Shown piece by piece: positions 44,435-53,416 of a stretch of 64,000 nucleotides of DNA. The stretch is from Pacificoceanicola onchidii (lineage in GTDB: Bacteria > Pseudomonadota > Alphaproteobacteria > Rhodobacterales > Rhodobacteraceae): assembly GCF_004804335.1 (NCBI RefSeq), contig NZ_SRXY01000004.1:310001-374000 (forward strand), in the 5' to 3' direction. Position 1 is the first letter of the stretch; each line of letters begins with the position of its first letter. The translations under genes and the position numbers were made by a program. The notes under the pieces were generated by a model that was not told the DNA's origin, did no database searches, and saw only the letters and a list, made by a program, of their open reading frames with translations.

Positions 44435-46470
44435 CCGGACAGATCATATTCGACCCGCTGCTACCGTGGTGGCTGGTGGCCTTGCTCGGCGCGCTGGCGC
44501 TTGGCGGCGCGCTGCTCGCGCTTTGGCGTGGCTTGACGGGTTGGGCTTTGCGACTGCTGGCGGGCGTTGTGCTCGTGGCCGCTTTGGCGCAACCGTCCTG
44601 GCAAGTCGAGGATCGCGCGCCGTTGGCTGATATCGTTTTGCTGCTCGAAGACCAAAGCGCCTCGCAGAAGCTGGCCGAGCGGGCGGGTGTCACAAAGGAC
44701 GCCGCAGACGCCATTGAGGCGCAGCTTCTGGCCCGCGCCAACACCGAAGTTCGGCGCATTCCCGTTGGCGATGGCGAAGGCGACGCAGGCACGCAACTGA
44801 TGACCGCGCTCAGTGCCGCCATGGCCGAAGAGCCGCGCGGGCGCATCGCCGGTGTCCTGTTGCTCTCGGATGGCCGTTTGCATGATCTCGAACGCGCGCC
44901 GGACCTACCCGCGCCCATGCACCTTTTGCTCACCGGACAGGAAACCGACTGGGACCGCCGCCTGATCGTGCGCAACGCCCCGGCCTTTGCCATTCTGGGT
45001 GAGGAGGTAGAGCTGACCCTGCGCATCGAAGATGACGGCGCGAGCCCCGGGGCGACATCCACCGAGCTTCAGATTTCCGTCGATGGCGAAGCGCCGCAGA
45101 ACTTCAACGTCCCCATTGGTGAAGACCTCAGCCTTCCGATCACCCTGCCCCATGGCGGCTTGAACGTGATCGAGTTCATCGTGCCAGAAGCAGAAGGCGA
45201 GCTGACCGACCGCAACAACCGCGCGCTTGTGCAGATCAACGGCGTGCGTGACCGTCTGCGTGTTCTTCTCGTGAGCGGCGAGCCACATGCGGGCGGACGC
45301 ACATGGCGGAATCTGCTCAAATCAGATTCTTCGGTTGATCTCGTCCACTTCACCATCCTGCGCCCGCCAGAAAAACAGGACGGAGTGCCGGTCAATGAAC
45401 TGTCCCTGATTGCCTTCCCGACGCGCGAGCTGTTCCTTGAGAAGATCGACGATTTCGACCTGATCATCTTCGACCGCTACAAACGGCGCGGCATCCTCCC
45501 CTCTATCTATCTCGACAACGTGCGCAGCTATGTGCAGGACGGCGGCGCGGTGCTTGTGGCGGCAGGGCCGGACTTCGCCAGCGCGGATTCCATCTATCGC
45601 TCGCCGCTCAGCGAGGTGCTTCCAGCCGAACCGACCGCCCGCGTTGTCGAAGAAGGATTTCGCCCGGCGGTCACGGAACTGGGCGAGAAACACCCGGTCA
45701 CCGCAGGTCTGCTTGGAGCAGATACATGGGGCCGTTGGATGCGGCAGATCGAACTATCACCCGATCGCGGTGACATTGTCATGTCCGGGATCGAAGACCG
45801 GCCATTGCTTGTTCTGGACCGTGTTGGCGAAGGGCGCGTCGCGCTGCTCGCTTCTGATCACGCATGGCTCTGGTCGCGAGGTTTCGAAGGGGGCGGCCCG
45901 CAGCTCGAACTGCTGCGCCGCCTCGCCCATTGGATGATGAAAGAGCCGGAACTGGAAGAAGAGGCGCTCTGGGCCGAAGCCAGCGGCCAGACCATGCGGA
46001 TCATCCGCCGCTCGTTGACCGATACGGTTGGAACGGTGACGATCACACGGCCCGATGGCGAAACCGAAGAGGTGCCACTCGAAGAGATCAGCCCCGGCCG
46101 CTTTGAGACGCTCTATGAAGGGCCGGACATTGGCCTTTACCGGCTGGAGGAAGGCGAGCAAAGCGCGGTGATCGGCCTAGGCCCCGCCGCGCCGCGTGAG
46201 TTCGAACAGACCATCGCCAGCGCCGAAGCTTTGGAGCCGATGATTAGCGCCATGCGTGGCGGAACGGCCCGGCTCGAAGACGGCTTGCCATCAATCCGCA
46301 CCGTGCGCGCAGGCCGCCCCGCCGCCGGGCGCGGCTGGATCGGGATCACACCAAGAGACGCCTATGAAACGCTGGACGTCCGGCAGTCTCCACTGCTGCC
46401 GGGATGGCTGGTGCTGCTGGTTGCCTCTGCGTTGATCGTCGGAGCCTGGCTGCGCGAAGGGCGCAACTGA
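44431..46470 (+). CDS. Large membrane protein with glutamine-amidotransferase-like periplasmic domain
   Basis: 679 residues. Two membrane segments near the N-terminus (about 11-32 and 38-52) and one at the end (LLPGWLVLLVASALIVGAWL, about 652-672) enclose a large periplasmic part. A class I glutamine amidotransferase-like fold (about 275-490: LRVLLVSGEPHAGGRTWRNL, DFDLIIFDRYKR, VRSYVQDGGAVLVAAGPDF) is typical of the last Bat-type gene in alphaproteobacterial MoxR operons. No catalytic Cys is seen in the expected nucleophile position. Starts by ATGA overlap with the DUF4159 gene. Confidence 0.85.
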   Translation: MTGQIIFDPLLPWWLVALLGALALGGALLALWRGLTGWALRLLAGVVLVAALAQPSWQVEDRAPLADIVLLLEDQSASQKLAERAGVTKDAADAIEAQLLARANTEVRRIPVGDGEGDAGTQLMTALSAAMAEEPRGRIAGVLLLSDGRLHDLERAPDLPAPMHLLLTGQETDWDRRLIVRNAPAFAILGEEVELTLRIEDDGASPGATSTELQISVDGEAPQNFNVPIGEDLSLPITLPHGGLNVIEFIVPEAEGELTDRNNRALVQINGVRDRLRVLLVSGEPHAGGRTWRNLLKSDSSVDLVHFTILRPPEKQDGVPVNELSLIAFPTRELFLEKIDDFDLIIFDRYKRRGILPSIYLDNVRSYVQDGGAVLVAAGPDFASADSIYRSPLSEVLPAEPTARVVEEGFRPAVTELGEKHPVTAGLLGADTWGRWMRQIELSPDRGDIVMSGIEDRPLLVLDRVGEGRVALLASDHAWLWSRGFEGGGPQLELLRRLAHWMMKEPELEEEALWAEASGQTMRIIRRSLTDTVGTVTITRPDGETEEVPLEEISPGRFETLYEGPDIGLYRLEEGEQSAVIGLGPAAPREFEQTIASAEALEPMISAMRGGTARLEDGLPSIRTVRAGRPAAGRGWIGITPRDAYETLDVRQSPLLPGWLVLLVASALIVGAWLREGRN

Positions 46471-46525
46471 AAAAAACGCGATCCTACCCAAGGAATTCCA
46501 ATCGGCCTGCGTCTCATGCAGTGTG

Positions 46526-47065
46526 ATGGACATGAACACGTCGGATGAAAGCCTTGCGCTGGCCGCGGCCGGTGGAGATCGGAATGCCTTCGGGCTTCTG
46601 ATCGCGCGCCTGCATGACCGCATCTTTCGGCTGGCCTTTCGCCTGACCGGTAGCCGCGCCGATGCCGAGGATCTAACACAGGATATCTGTGCCGCCTTGC
46701 CCGCGAAACTGGCTGGTTTTCGGGGGGATGCGAAGGTCACCACCTGGCTTTACCGCATCACGGTCAACGCCGCACGCGATCGGATGCGACGGCAAAACAC
46801 ATATCGGCACAAAGCCGAAGGCTGGGGCGATTGGGAAGTGTCGCGCAGGGCCGCGCAGGCGGAAACGGCGGAACGCCTTGATTGGCTGCGATTTGCGATG
46901 GATGCGCTTACGCCGCCCGAGCTGCGCGAAACTGTTGTGCTTATTCTGGAAGGACTCAGTCACGCGGAGGTGGCGGAGGTGCAGGGCATTTCGGAAGGCA
47001 CGGTGAGTTGGCGTATGTCCGAGGCCAAAAGGAAGCTGAAGCGCATGCTGGAGGCGGAACAATGA
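46526..47065 (+). CDS. ECF-type RNA polymerase sigma factor
   Basis: About 179 residues with sigma region 2 (about 20-90: FGLLIARLHDRIFRLAFRLTGSRADAEDLTQDI, then TTWLYRITVNAARDRMRR) and region 4 (about 115-170: LTPPELRETVVLILEGLSHAEVAEVQGISEGTVSWRMSEAKRKL). There is no region 1 or 3, as in ECF factors. The start is uncertain: GTG 46523, ATG 46526 and ATG 46532 are in frame and none has a clear ribosome-binding site. It comes 55 bases after the GATase-like gene and overlaps the vWA gene by 4 bases (ATGA). No separate anti-sigma gene is present. Confidence 0.92.
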   Translation: MDMNTSDESLALAAAGGDRNAFGLLIARLHDRIFRLAFRLTGSRADAEDLTQDICAALPAKLAGFRGDAKVTTWLYRITVNAARDRMRRQNTYRHKAEGWGDWEVSRRAAQAETAERLDWLRFAMDALTPPELRETVVLILEGLSHAEVAEVQGISEGTVSWRMSEAKRKLKRMLEAEQ

Positions 47066-49014
47066 GCGAGTTCGACGATCTGAAACGTGCGCTGGACGAT
47101 GCAACACCCGAGCCGGATGCGGCCCGGCGCGCGGAAAACCTCGCGCTGGCGATGAAAAATTTCGACAGCCTCCAAGGAAAGACGACCGAGGCGCGTCCTA
47201 CCCCTGAAGACCCCGAAAACCGGGGTTTCAGAGGAGTAATTGCCATGTTGACCAAAACGCTTTCTTCCCGCGGCGTCCTGACCGCCTCCACTGCACTTGC
47301 CGCTGTCGCGCTTGTTGCCGTTATCCCCGTGTTGCAGGAGGTGCCGTTCAGCAAGGCCGGAAATGACATTGCGGCAAAGCCAGAAGCGGCGGTGCTCCCG
47401 CAGGAGCCCGTCACGGAACCGCTGGTCTTGTCACCCTCGCGTACAGAAGACGCACAGGATTTGGCCGACACCCACGCGCTTGAGTTTGAGCCGGTCATTG
47501 TGATGGAAGAAGCCGCCGGAGCACCGGCGCCACGCATGATGACGCGAGAAGCTGCGCCTTTCGCGGGCGGGTTGGCCAAAGCGGCCCCCGCCCCGCAAAT
47601 CCTGCAAGACGGGCTCTTGCTTGCCCCGGAGGACACCGAGGCGTATCCGGAGGCCGAGTCCAATCCGATCAAGGTCACAACAGAAGAGCCCGTTTCCACC
47701 TTCTCCATCGACGTGGACACCGCCAGTTGGTCGATCATCCGCAACTCTTTGTCCTTTGGACGGCTCCCGCCCGAGGGTGCCGTACGGATCGAAGAGATGA
47801 TCAACTATTTCCCTTATGACTACCCGTCGCCGCAGGGCGCAGAGCCGTTCCGCGCCTCGCTTGGCGTGATGGACAGCCCGTGGCGCGAAGGCACGCAATT
47901 GGTGCACATTGGCCTGCAAGGGGCCATGCCGGAAGCACGCCCGCCCCTGAACCTCGTGTTCCTGATCGACACCTCCGGGAGCATGTCTGATCCGAACAAG
48001 CTGCCTTTGCTCAAGCAATCCTTCCGCCTGCTCTTGGGGCAACTCAATGCAGAAGACTCGGTCTCCATCGTGACCTACGCGGGCAGCGCCGGCCGCGTGC
48101 TGGAGCCAACCCCGGCAAGCGAGCGGCAGACTATTCTTGACGCACTGGAACGACTGGATGCCGGCGGCAGCACGGCCGGGCAGGCAGGCCTGCAACTGGC
48201 CTATGCCACAGCTGAAGCGATGGCTGAGGACGGCAAAGTCTCTCGTGTGATCCTCGCCACTGACGGTGATTTCAACGTCGGGATCAGCGATCCTGATGCG
48301 CTCAAGAACTATATCGCCGACAAACGGGAAACGGGCACTTACTTAAGTATTCTCGGGTTTGGTCGCGGCAATCTCGATGACGCGACGATGCAGGCGCTGG
48401 CGCAAACCGGGAATGGCATGGCAGCCTACATCGACACGCTGGCCGAGGCACAGAAAGTGCTGGTTGATCAGCTGACCGGCGCTTTGGTGCCCATCGCGGA
48501 TGATGTGAAGATCCAGGTGGAATGGAACCCGGCTTTGGTCGCAGAATACCGTCTGATCGGCTATGAGACCCGCGCGCTGCGCCGCGAGGATTTTAACAAT
48601 GACAAAGTGGACGCGGGAGAAATCGGCGCGGGCCATCAGGTCACGGCTCTTTATGAGATCACCCCTGTCGGGAGCGAAGCCCGGCTGACCGATCCGCTGC
48701 GCTATGACCGCGCGGCGCTCTCGCCAGAGAGCGACGAGCTTGGTTTCCTGAAACTGCGCTACAAAGCTCCGGGTGAGAGCGTCAGCCAATTGGTCCAAAC
48801 GCCGATCATGGCGGATACCGCGCCTCTTCCCGACGCCGATTTCGCGGCGGCGATTGCTGGCTTCGGGCAGTTGTTGCAGGGATCCGATTTGATTGGCGAC
48901 TACACCTTCGACGACGCCATCAACGCGGCAACAGCCGCGCGCGGCGACGATCCTTTCGGCTACCGCCAGGAGGCTGTCACCCTGATGCGGCTAGCGCAGA
49001 GCCTGTCCAAGTGA
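47062..49014 (+). CDS. Membrane-anchored vWA protein (YfbK-like, DUF3520), possible anti-sigma N-terminus
   Basis: 650 residues. A charged cytoplasmic N-terminus (1-70: MSEFDDLKRALDDATPEPDA) is followed by one membrane segment (about 71-92), a periplasmic low-complexity linker, an extracellular-type start (EEPVSTFSIDVDTASWSIIRN at about 215), a vWA domain with intact MIDAS DTSGSMSDPNK (about 304) and a C-terminal DUF3520-like region (about 480-650). YfbK-type proteins show the last three parts. The N-terminal cytoplasmic stub plus anchor directly after an ECF sigma gene has the build of an anti-sigma factor; no zinc-binding HxxxCxxC motif is visible, so this is inference. A 13-bp hairpin follows. 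Confidence 0.88.
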   Translation: MSEFDDLKRALDDATPEPDAARRAENLALAMKNFDSLQGKTTEARPTPEDPENRGFRGVIAMLTKTLSSRGVLTASTALAAVALVAVIPVLQEVPFSKAGNDIAAKPEAAVLPQEPVTEPLVLSPSRTEDAQDLADTHALEFEPVIVMEEAAGAPAPRMMTREAAPFAGGLAKAAPAPQILQDGLLLAPEDTEAYPEAESNPIKVTTEEPVSTFSIDVDTASWSIIRNSLSFGRLPPEGAVRIEEMINYFPYDYPSPQGAEPFRASLGVMDSPWREGTQLVHIGLQGAMPEARPPLNLVFLIDTSGSMSDPNKLPLLKQSFRLLLGQLNAEDSVSIVTYAGSAGRVLEPTPASERQTILDALERLDAGGSTAGQAGLQLAYATAEAMAEDGKVSRVILATDGDFNVGISDPDALKNYIADKRETGTYLSILGFGRGNLDDATMQALAQTGNGMAAYIDTLAEAQKVLVDQLTGALVPIADDVKIQVEWNPALVAEYRLIGYETRALRREDFNNDKVDAGEIGAGHQVTALYEITPVGSEARLTDPLRYDRAALSPESDELGFLKLRYKAPGESVSQLVQTPIMADTAPLPDADFAAAIAGFGQLLQGSDLIGDYTFDDAINAATAARGDDPFGYRQEAVTLMRLAQSLSK

Positions 49015-49022
49015 GCCAAAAT

Positions 49023-49053
49023 CGGCAATCCCGGCCCAAAGCCGGGGTTGCCG
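49023..49053 (+). terminator. Hairpin after the vWA gene
   Basis: CGGCAATCCCGGC-CCAAA-GCCGGGGTTGCCG: a 13-bp stem with one G-U pair, 9 bases after the vWA stop. No T tract follows, so termination may be partial or Rho-assisted. Confidence 0.6.
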
Positions 49054-49070
49054 TGTAAGGTTCACAAAAC

Positions 49071-49090
49071 AGTCGCATGACTGTTACATC
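49071..49090 (+). promoter_or_regulatory. Weak Pho-box-like tandem repeat upstream of the phytase-like gene
   Basis: CAGTCGCAT and CTGTTACAT start 11 bases apart, the usual spacing of PhoB half-sites, but each fits the CTGTCAT consensus poorly. It lies 47 bases before the proposed GTG start of a phytase/esterase-like gene, which makes phosphate control a reasonable guess only. Confidence 0.2.
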
Positions 49091-49136
49091 CCCGGGTCAC
49101 TTCGCACGGGTATTGCACCATCAGGGGGATTCCCAC

Positions 49137-51305
49137 GTGATCCGCACACTCACAATGACAAGCGCCCTTGCGCTGCTCGCCGGACCTGCGCTGGCCGAGA
49201 TGAACTTCAACCGCATCGCAAGCTTTGCCACGCCGCTGAACATGGCGGAAGGCGAAGACATCTCGCGCGAAACGTCCGCGGAAATCATCGCAGCCACTGC
49301 CGATGGCATGACTTTGGTCTACACCGATGGCCCGCTCGGCGCGCTTGGCCGGATCGACATCACCGATGCATACCAGCCGAAGCCGCTGGGCAACATCGCT
49401 CTGGACGGCGAGCCGACCTCTGTCGGCATTCTGGGTGAGACCGCCTTTGTCGGTGTGAACACCTCCCCGGACTATGACAATCCCTCGGGTTACCTCGCCG
49501 CGATCAATATCAAGAGCGGCGACGAGATCGCGCGCTGTGATCTTGGCGGTCAGCCGGACAGCGTGGCCGTGGCAAAGGATGGCAGCCAGATCGCCGTGGC
49601 TATCGAGAACGAACGTGACGAGGACGAGGGGGACGGCCGCACCGGTCAGATGCCCGCGGGCTTCCTGACGCTTCTGCCTGTGACAGACGGCGCGGTTCAG
49701 TGCGATAGCCTGCAACAGGTTGCTCTGACCGATCTTGCGGAGGTCTCGCCGGAAGACCCGGAGCCGGAGTTTGTTGACATCAACAGCCTTGGCGAGACCG
49801 TCGTGACCATGCAGGAGAACAACCATCTGGCGGTTGTCTCGAAAGACGGCGAGGTGCTCGCGCATTTCTCCGCAGGTGCGGTGGACCTGAAGAACATCGA
49901 TACGCTGGACGAACGCGGTTCGCTCGATTTCGACAAGAGCCAGTTGGGGCGCAAGCGCGAACCCGACGCCGTCAAATGGCTCGACGACACCCATTTTGCC
50001 ACGGCAAACGAAGGTGACATGGACGGCGGTTCGCGCGGCTGGACCATCTTTTCGAAAGACGGCACCGTCGTCTTTGAAAGCGGCGAATCCTTCGAACATG
50101 CTTTGATCCAGATCGGCCACTACCCGGACAAACGCTCGGACTCCAAAGGCGTTGAACCCGAGTCCATCGAAACCGCAACCTTTGGCGAAACGCCGATGGT
50201 CTTTGTCGGCTCCGAGCGCGGCTCCGCTGTCGGTGTTTATGACGCGACGAACCCAAGCGCTCCGGTGCTGAAGCAGTTGCTGCCGTCCGGCATCGGGCCG
50301 GAAGGCTATGTGGCGATCCCCGAGCGCAACCTTCTGATCTCTGCCAACGAAGTTGACCTGATCGAAGATGGCGGCGTGCGTGCGCACGTCATGATCTACG
50401 AGTATCAGAACGCTGCACCAGCCTATCCGCAACTGACCTCAGAAGGGGCCAAGGACCTGATCGGTTGGGGCGCTCTGTCCGGCATGGTGGCGGATGACAA
50501 AGGCATCGTCTGGGCCGTGAACGACAGTTTCTATGGCTACCAGCCGTCGATCTTCAAGATCGACACCACGCAGACCCCGGCCAAGATCGTTGACGTGATC
50601 CGTGTGCACCGCGCGGACGGGTCCGCTGCGCAAAAGCTCGATCTCGAAGGCATCACGCTGGACGGCAAGGGCGGGTTCTACGTGGCCAGCGAAGGCCGCA
50701 CCGAACGCGCGATCCCGCACGCCATTTACCACGTGCAGCCGGACGGGCTGATCAAGACCAACAAAGGTGAGATCACCATCCCTGCCGAACTGGCCGCGGT
50801 CGAAAAGCGCTTTGGCTTCGAAGGCATCACAAAGGTCGGCGACACGCTTTGGATGGCAGTTCAGCGCGAGTGGAAAGACGATCCGAAAGATCACGTGAAG
50901 CTTGTTGCCTACAACCTGAAGACCAAGGAATGGGGCGCAGTTCTCTATCCCAAGGCTTCTCCTGAGAAAGGCTGGGTTGGCCTGTCCGAGATCGTGGCGC
51001 ATGGCGATCATGTCTACGTCATCGAACGCGACAACCAGATTGGTGCAGACGCGGTGACCAAGAAAATCTACCGCATCCCGGCGTCCGACATGGTCCCGGC
51101 TCCACTTGGCGGCGATCTGCCGGTTGTATCCAAGGAAGAAGCCTACGACGTCCTGCCCGACTTGGCAGCGCAGGGCGGTTATGTGGTCGATAAGGTCGAA
51201 GGTCTTGCGATCTTCGAAGACGGTACAGCCTGGGTTTCGACAGACAATGATGGCGTCGATGACAGCTCTGGCGAAACGCTCTTCTGGAGCATCGGCAAGC
51301 TGTAA
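49137..51305 (+). CDS. Secreted esterase-like/phytase-like protein with beta-propeller
   Basis: 722 residues from a GTG at 49137, preceded by AGGGGGA at 8 bases. This start gives a proper signal peptide (MIRTLTMTSALALLAGPALA-E); the ATG at 49077 would bury it. The first half (about 22-420) reads as a seven-bladed-propeller-type repeat (VYTDGPLGALGRIDI ... SVAVAKDGSQIAVAIENE ... VGSERGSAVGVYD). The second half (about 430-720: LIGWGALSGMVADDKGIVWAVNDSF ... LDLEGITLDGKGGFYVASEGR ... DKVEGLAIFEDGTAWVSTDND) matches the esterase-like domain of phytase (PF13449). Likely a periplasmic or extracellular phosphoesterase; the substrate is unproven. Confidence 0.82.
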   Translation: MIRTLTMTSALALLAGPALAEMNFNRIASFATPLNMAEGEDISRETSAEIIAATADGMTLVYTDGPLGALGRIDITDAYQPKPLGNIALDGEPTSVGILGETAFVGVNTSPDYDNPSGYLAAINIKSGDEIARCDLGGQPDSVAVAKDGSQIAVAIENERDEDEGDGRTGQMPAGFLTLLPVTDGAVQCDSLQQVALTDLAEVSPEDPEPEFVDINSLGETVVTMQENNHLAVVSKDGEVLAHFSAGAVDLKNIDTLDERGSLDFDKSQLGRKREPDAVKWLDDTHFATANEGDMDGGSRGWTIFSKDGTVVFESGESFEHALIQIGHYPDKRSDSKGVEPESIETATFGETPMVFVGSERGSAVGVYDATNPSAPVLKQLLPSGIGPEGYVAIPERNLLISANEVDLIEDGGVRAHVMIYEYQNAAPAYPQLTSEGAKDLIGWGALSGMVADDKGIVWAVNDSFYGYQPSIFKIDTTQTPAKIVDVIRVHRADGSAAQKLDLEGITLDGKGGFYVASEGRTERAIPHAIYHVQPDGLIKTNKGEITIPAELAAVEKRFGFEGITKVGDTLWMAVQREWKDDPKDHVKLVAYNLKTKEWGAVLYPKASPEKGWVGLSEIVAHGDHVYVIERDNQIGADAVTKKIYRIPASDMVPAPLGGDLPVVSKEEAYDVLPDLAAQGGYVVDKVEGLAIFEDGTAWVSTDNDGVDDSSGETLFWSIGKL

Positions 51306-51327
51306 TCCGGCCTTCCCCAAAAGCATC

Positions 51328-51366
51328 GAAAGCCCCGCACCGACCGGCTGCGGGGCTTTCTTTTTT
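51328..51366 (+). terminator. Strong intrinsic terminator after the phytase-like gene
   Basis: GAAAGCCCCGCA and TGCGGGGCTTTC form a perfect 12-bp stem around a 9-base loop, followed by six Ts. It ends just where the convergent LysR gene stops. Confidence 0.92.
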
Positions 51367-52262
51367 CAAGCTTTTAGCAGCTCTGGCACAGTTTCGGCTA
51401 GGGTATCCCAGACGAGCCTGACCCTTGGGCTTGTCCGTAGTTCACGATGCGCCACGAGCCAGACCGGGTACTCAAACTCCACGTCCGGCAAAACCCGCAC
51501 CAATCCCGGATGTCTTGCTGCAAAGCCAAGCGGCCCCACACCAATGCCAAGCCCGGCCCGCGTCATTTCCCAATGGACCGGATGCGTTGTTGGCGTAACG
51601 GAAAAGTTCTGTTCGGTTACAGGTATGCCGCGTTCATTGAGCGCCGCGATATAGCGCGCGTTCTCTTCCATTCCGACAAGCCGCGCTTTTGCCAGATCCT
51701 CCGGAGTCTCGATCGGAGGAAGGATCCTCAGGCAATCGGCTGTCGCAAAGAAACCGCCGCGATCATGCGCCACCAGTTTGCCGATCAGATCAGGTTGATC
51801 GGGCCTGGCATTGCGGATTGCAATATCCGCTTCGCGCCTTTTGAGATCCCGGACAGCGTTGGAGGCAACCACCTCCACGTGGATTCCAGGCGCGCGTTCC
51901 GACAGGGTTTTCAGCGCGGTCGGCAGAAGCCACATGGAGTAGATTTCTGACGCTGTGACCGCAACGGTGCCTTCTACGGCCTGAGCTTGCCCGGAGGCGA
52001 CCAGAGACAGCGAAGCGGCAGCGTCTCCCATGGCCCGGACATGCTCCATAAGCTGCGCCCCGGCGTGGGTCAGAACTAGCCCGCGTCCAACACGGTCAAA
52101 CAGCAGAACACCCAGCTCTTCTTCGAGCGCCGTCACTTGCCGCCCCAGCGTCGGTTGCGTCATACCAAGGGCACGCGCCGCTGCCGAGAGCGAGCCCTCT
52201 TCCGCGGTGACGAGAAAGGCGCGGGCCCTGTTCCAATCAAAGGTGACCGATTTCCAATCCAT
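51366..52262 (-). CDS. LysR-family transcriptional regulator
   Basis: 298 residues with the N-terminal winged helix (about 10-65: ARAFLVTAEEGSLSAAARALGMTQPTLGRQVTALEEELG) and a co-inducer-binding domain (about 95-290). It is divergently placed against an oxidoreductase gene, 103 bases between starts, the standard layout for a LysR regulator and its target. The ligand is unknown. Confidence 0.93.
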   Translation of the reverse strand: MDWKSVTFDWNRARAFLVTAEEGSLSAAARALGMTQPTLGRQVTALEEELGVLLFDRVGRGLVLTHAGAQLMEHVRAMGDAAASLSLVASGQAQAVEGTVAVTASEIYSMWLLPTALKTLSERAPGIHVEVVASNAVRDLKRREADIAIRNARPDQPDLIGKLVAHDRGGFFATADCLRILPPIETPEDLAKARLVGMEENARYIAALNERGIPVTEQNFSVTPTTHPVHWEMTRAGLGIGVGPLGFAARHPGLVRVLPDVEFEYPVWLVAHRELRTSPRVRLVWDTLAETVPELLKA

Positions 52263-52365
52263 ACACTAACGCATATCATGCATCCAGTTTTCGTCAATTA
52301 TCATCCGAACCCGTATATCTTACCTGTGCGCTCAAGAGATAAACGCATTGTTGAAAGGACAAGAG

Positions 52366-53361
52366 ATGAAAGCCGCAGTCTACGATCGCTTCGGTCCCGC
52401 AGATGTTGTGACCCTTGCCGAGCGCCCCACCCCTTCGCCCGCCCCGGATGAAATCCTTGTACGCGTTGGCGCCGCCGCTGTGACTACTGCCGATTGGCGC
52501 ATCCGGGCCGCCGCCTTTCCCGGCATCACGAAACTGCCCGGCCATTTGATGTTCGGGTTTCGCACACCAAAACAGCCGGTTCTTGGCGTGGCCATGGCCG
52601 GAACCGTGATCGCAACAGGACATGCCGTAACACGTTTCAAGACCGGCGGGCGAGTGTTTGGCTTTGTCGGACACGGCGGTCACGCGGAGTATGTCGCCGT
52701 GAAGGAAGATGCGGCTGTGGTCGCCACACCGGACGCACTGTCGGATACAGAAGCCGCCTCTTTGCCCTTTGGCGGAAACTCGGCACTGGTGTTCCTGCGC
52801 GACGTGGCCAAGCTGCAGCGCGGGCAGCATGTCCTGATCGTCGGCGCGTCCGGCGCCGTGGGCTCGTTTGCCGTGCAAATCGCAAAGGCGATGGGTGCGG
52901 TCGTGACCGCCGTGGCGGGACCGGGGCGCGCCGACATGCTGACCGCGCTCGGCGCGGACAGGGTGATTGACTACACCCAAGAAAGCGTGGATGCCGCGCG
53001 TGGCGCTTATGACGTGGTGTTCGACACCGTAGGCGTGACCCATTGGGGTCAAATGCGCCATACCCTGAAACCCGGTGGCGTGTTTGTACCGCTCAACATG
53101 GCCGGGCGCGAACTGTGGGACATGATCCGGGCCAAGCTGACCGGTGGGCCGCGCGTTGCGCTGGCGGTCAGTTCCGATACGGCGGAAGATCTGACGCGGC
53201 TGACAGGCTGGATTGCTGAAGGCAGGCTACGCCCAGTTGTCGACCACATTTACCCGTTTGAGCGCATCTTCGATGCTTACCGTCAGGTGGAAAGCAGGCA
53301 CAGCACGGGGACTGTTGTCCTTGAAATGAACGCGCAAACCGCAACCGCGCTCAGCGCCTAA
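52366..53361 (+). CDS. Zinc-independent NAD(P)-dependent medium-chain dehydrogenase/quinone oxidoreductase
   Basis: 331 residues of the MDR superfamily: MKAAVYDRFGPADVV start, a GroES-like domain (GGRVFGFVGHGGHAEYVAV) and the cofactor motif VLIVGASGAVGSFAVQIAKAMGA. The structural and catalytic zinc Cys residues are absent, so it is a quinone-oxidoreductase-like reductase. AAAGGA lies 6 bases before the ATG at 52366. Probably controlled by the divergent LysR regulator; the true substrate is unknown. Confidence 0.88.
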   Translation: MKAAVYDRFGPADVVTLAERPTPSPAPDEILVRVGAAAVTTADWRIRAAAFPGITKLPGHLMFGFRTPKQPVLGVAMAGTVIATGHAVTRFKTGGRVFGFVGHGGHAEYVAVKEDAAVVATPDALSDTEAASLPFGGNSALVFLRDVAKLQRGQHVLIVGASGAVGSFAVQIAKAMGAVVTAVAGPGRADMLTALGADRVIDYTQESVDAARGAYDVVFDTVGVTHWGQMRHTLKPGGVFVPLNMAGRELWDMIRAKLTGGPRVALAVSSDTAEDLTRLTGWIAEGRLRPVVDHIYPFERIFDAYRQVESRHSTGTVVLEMNAQTATALSA

Positions 53362-53370
53362 AATACAAAA

Positions 53371-53392
53371 GGCCCCGGGTTTCCCCGGGGCC
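53371..53392. terminator. GC-rich bidirectional terminator
   Basis: GGCCCCGGG-TTTC-CCCGGGGCC, a 9-bp stem, with AAAA on the left and GCGTTTATT on the right, between the convergent oxidoreductase and hsp20 genes. Confidence 0.85.
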
Positions 53393-53416
53393 GCGTTTAT
53401 TCACCCTTGAGGTCGG

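Noticed and set aside
49062-50432. 456-residue minus-strand frame opposite the phytase-like gene
   Set aside because: Antisense shadow; the plus-strand protein has a signal peptide and clear domain structure.
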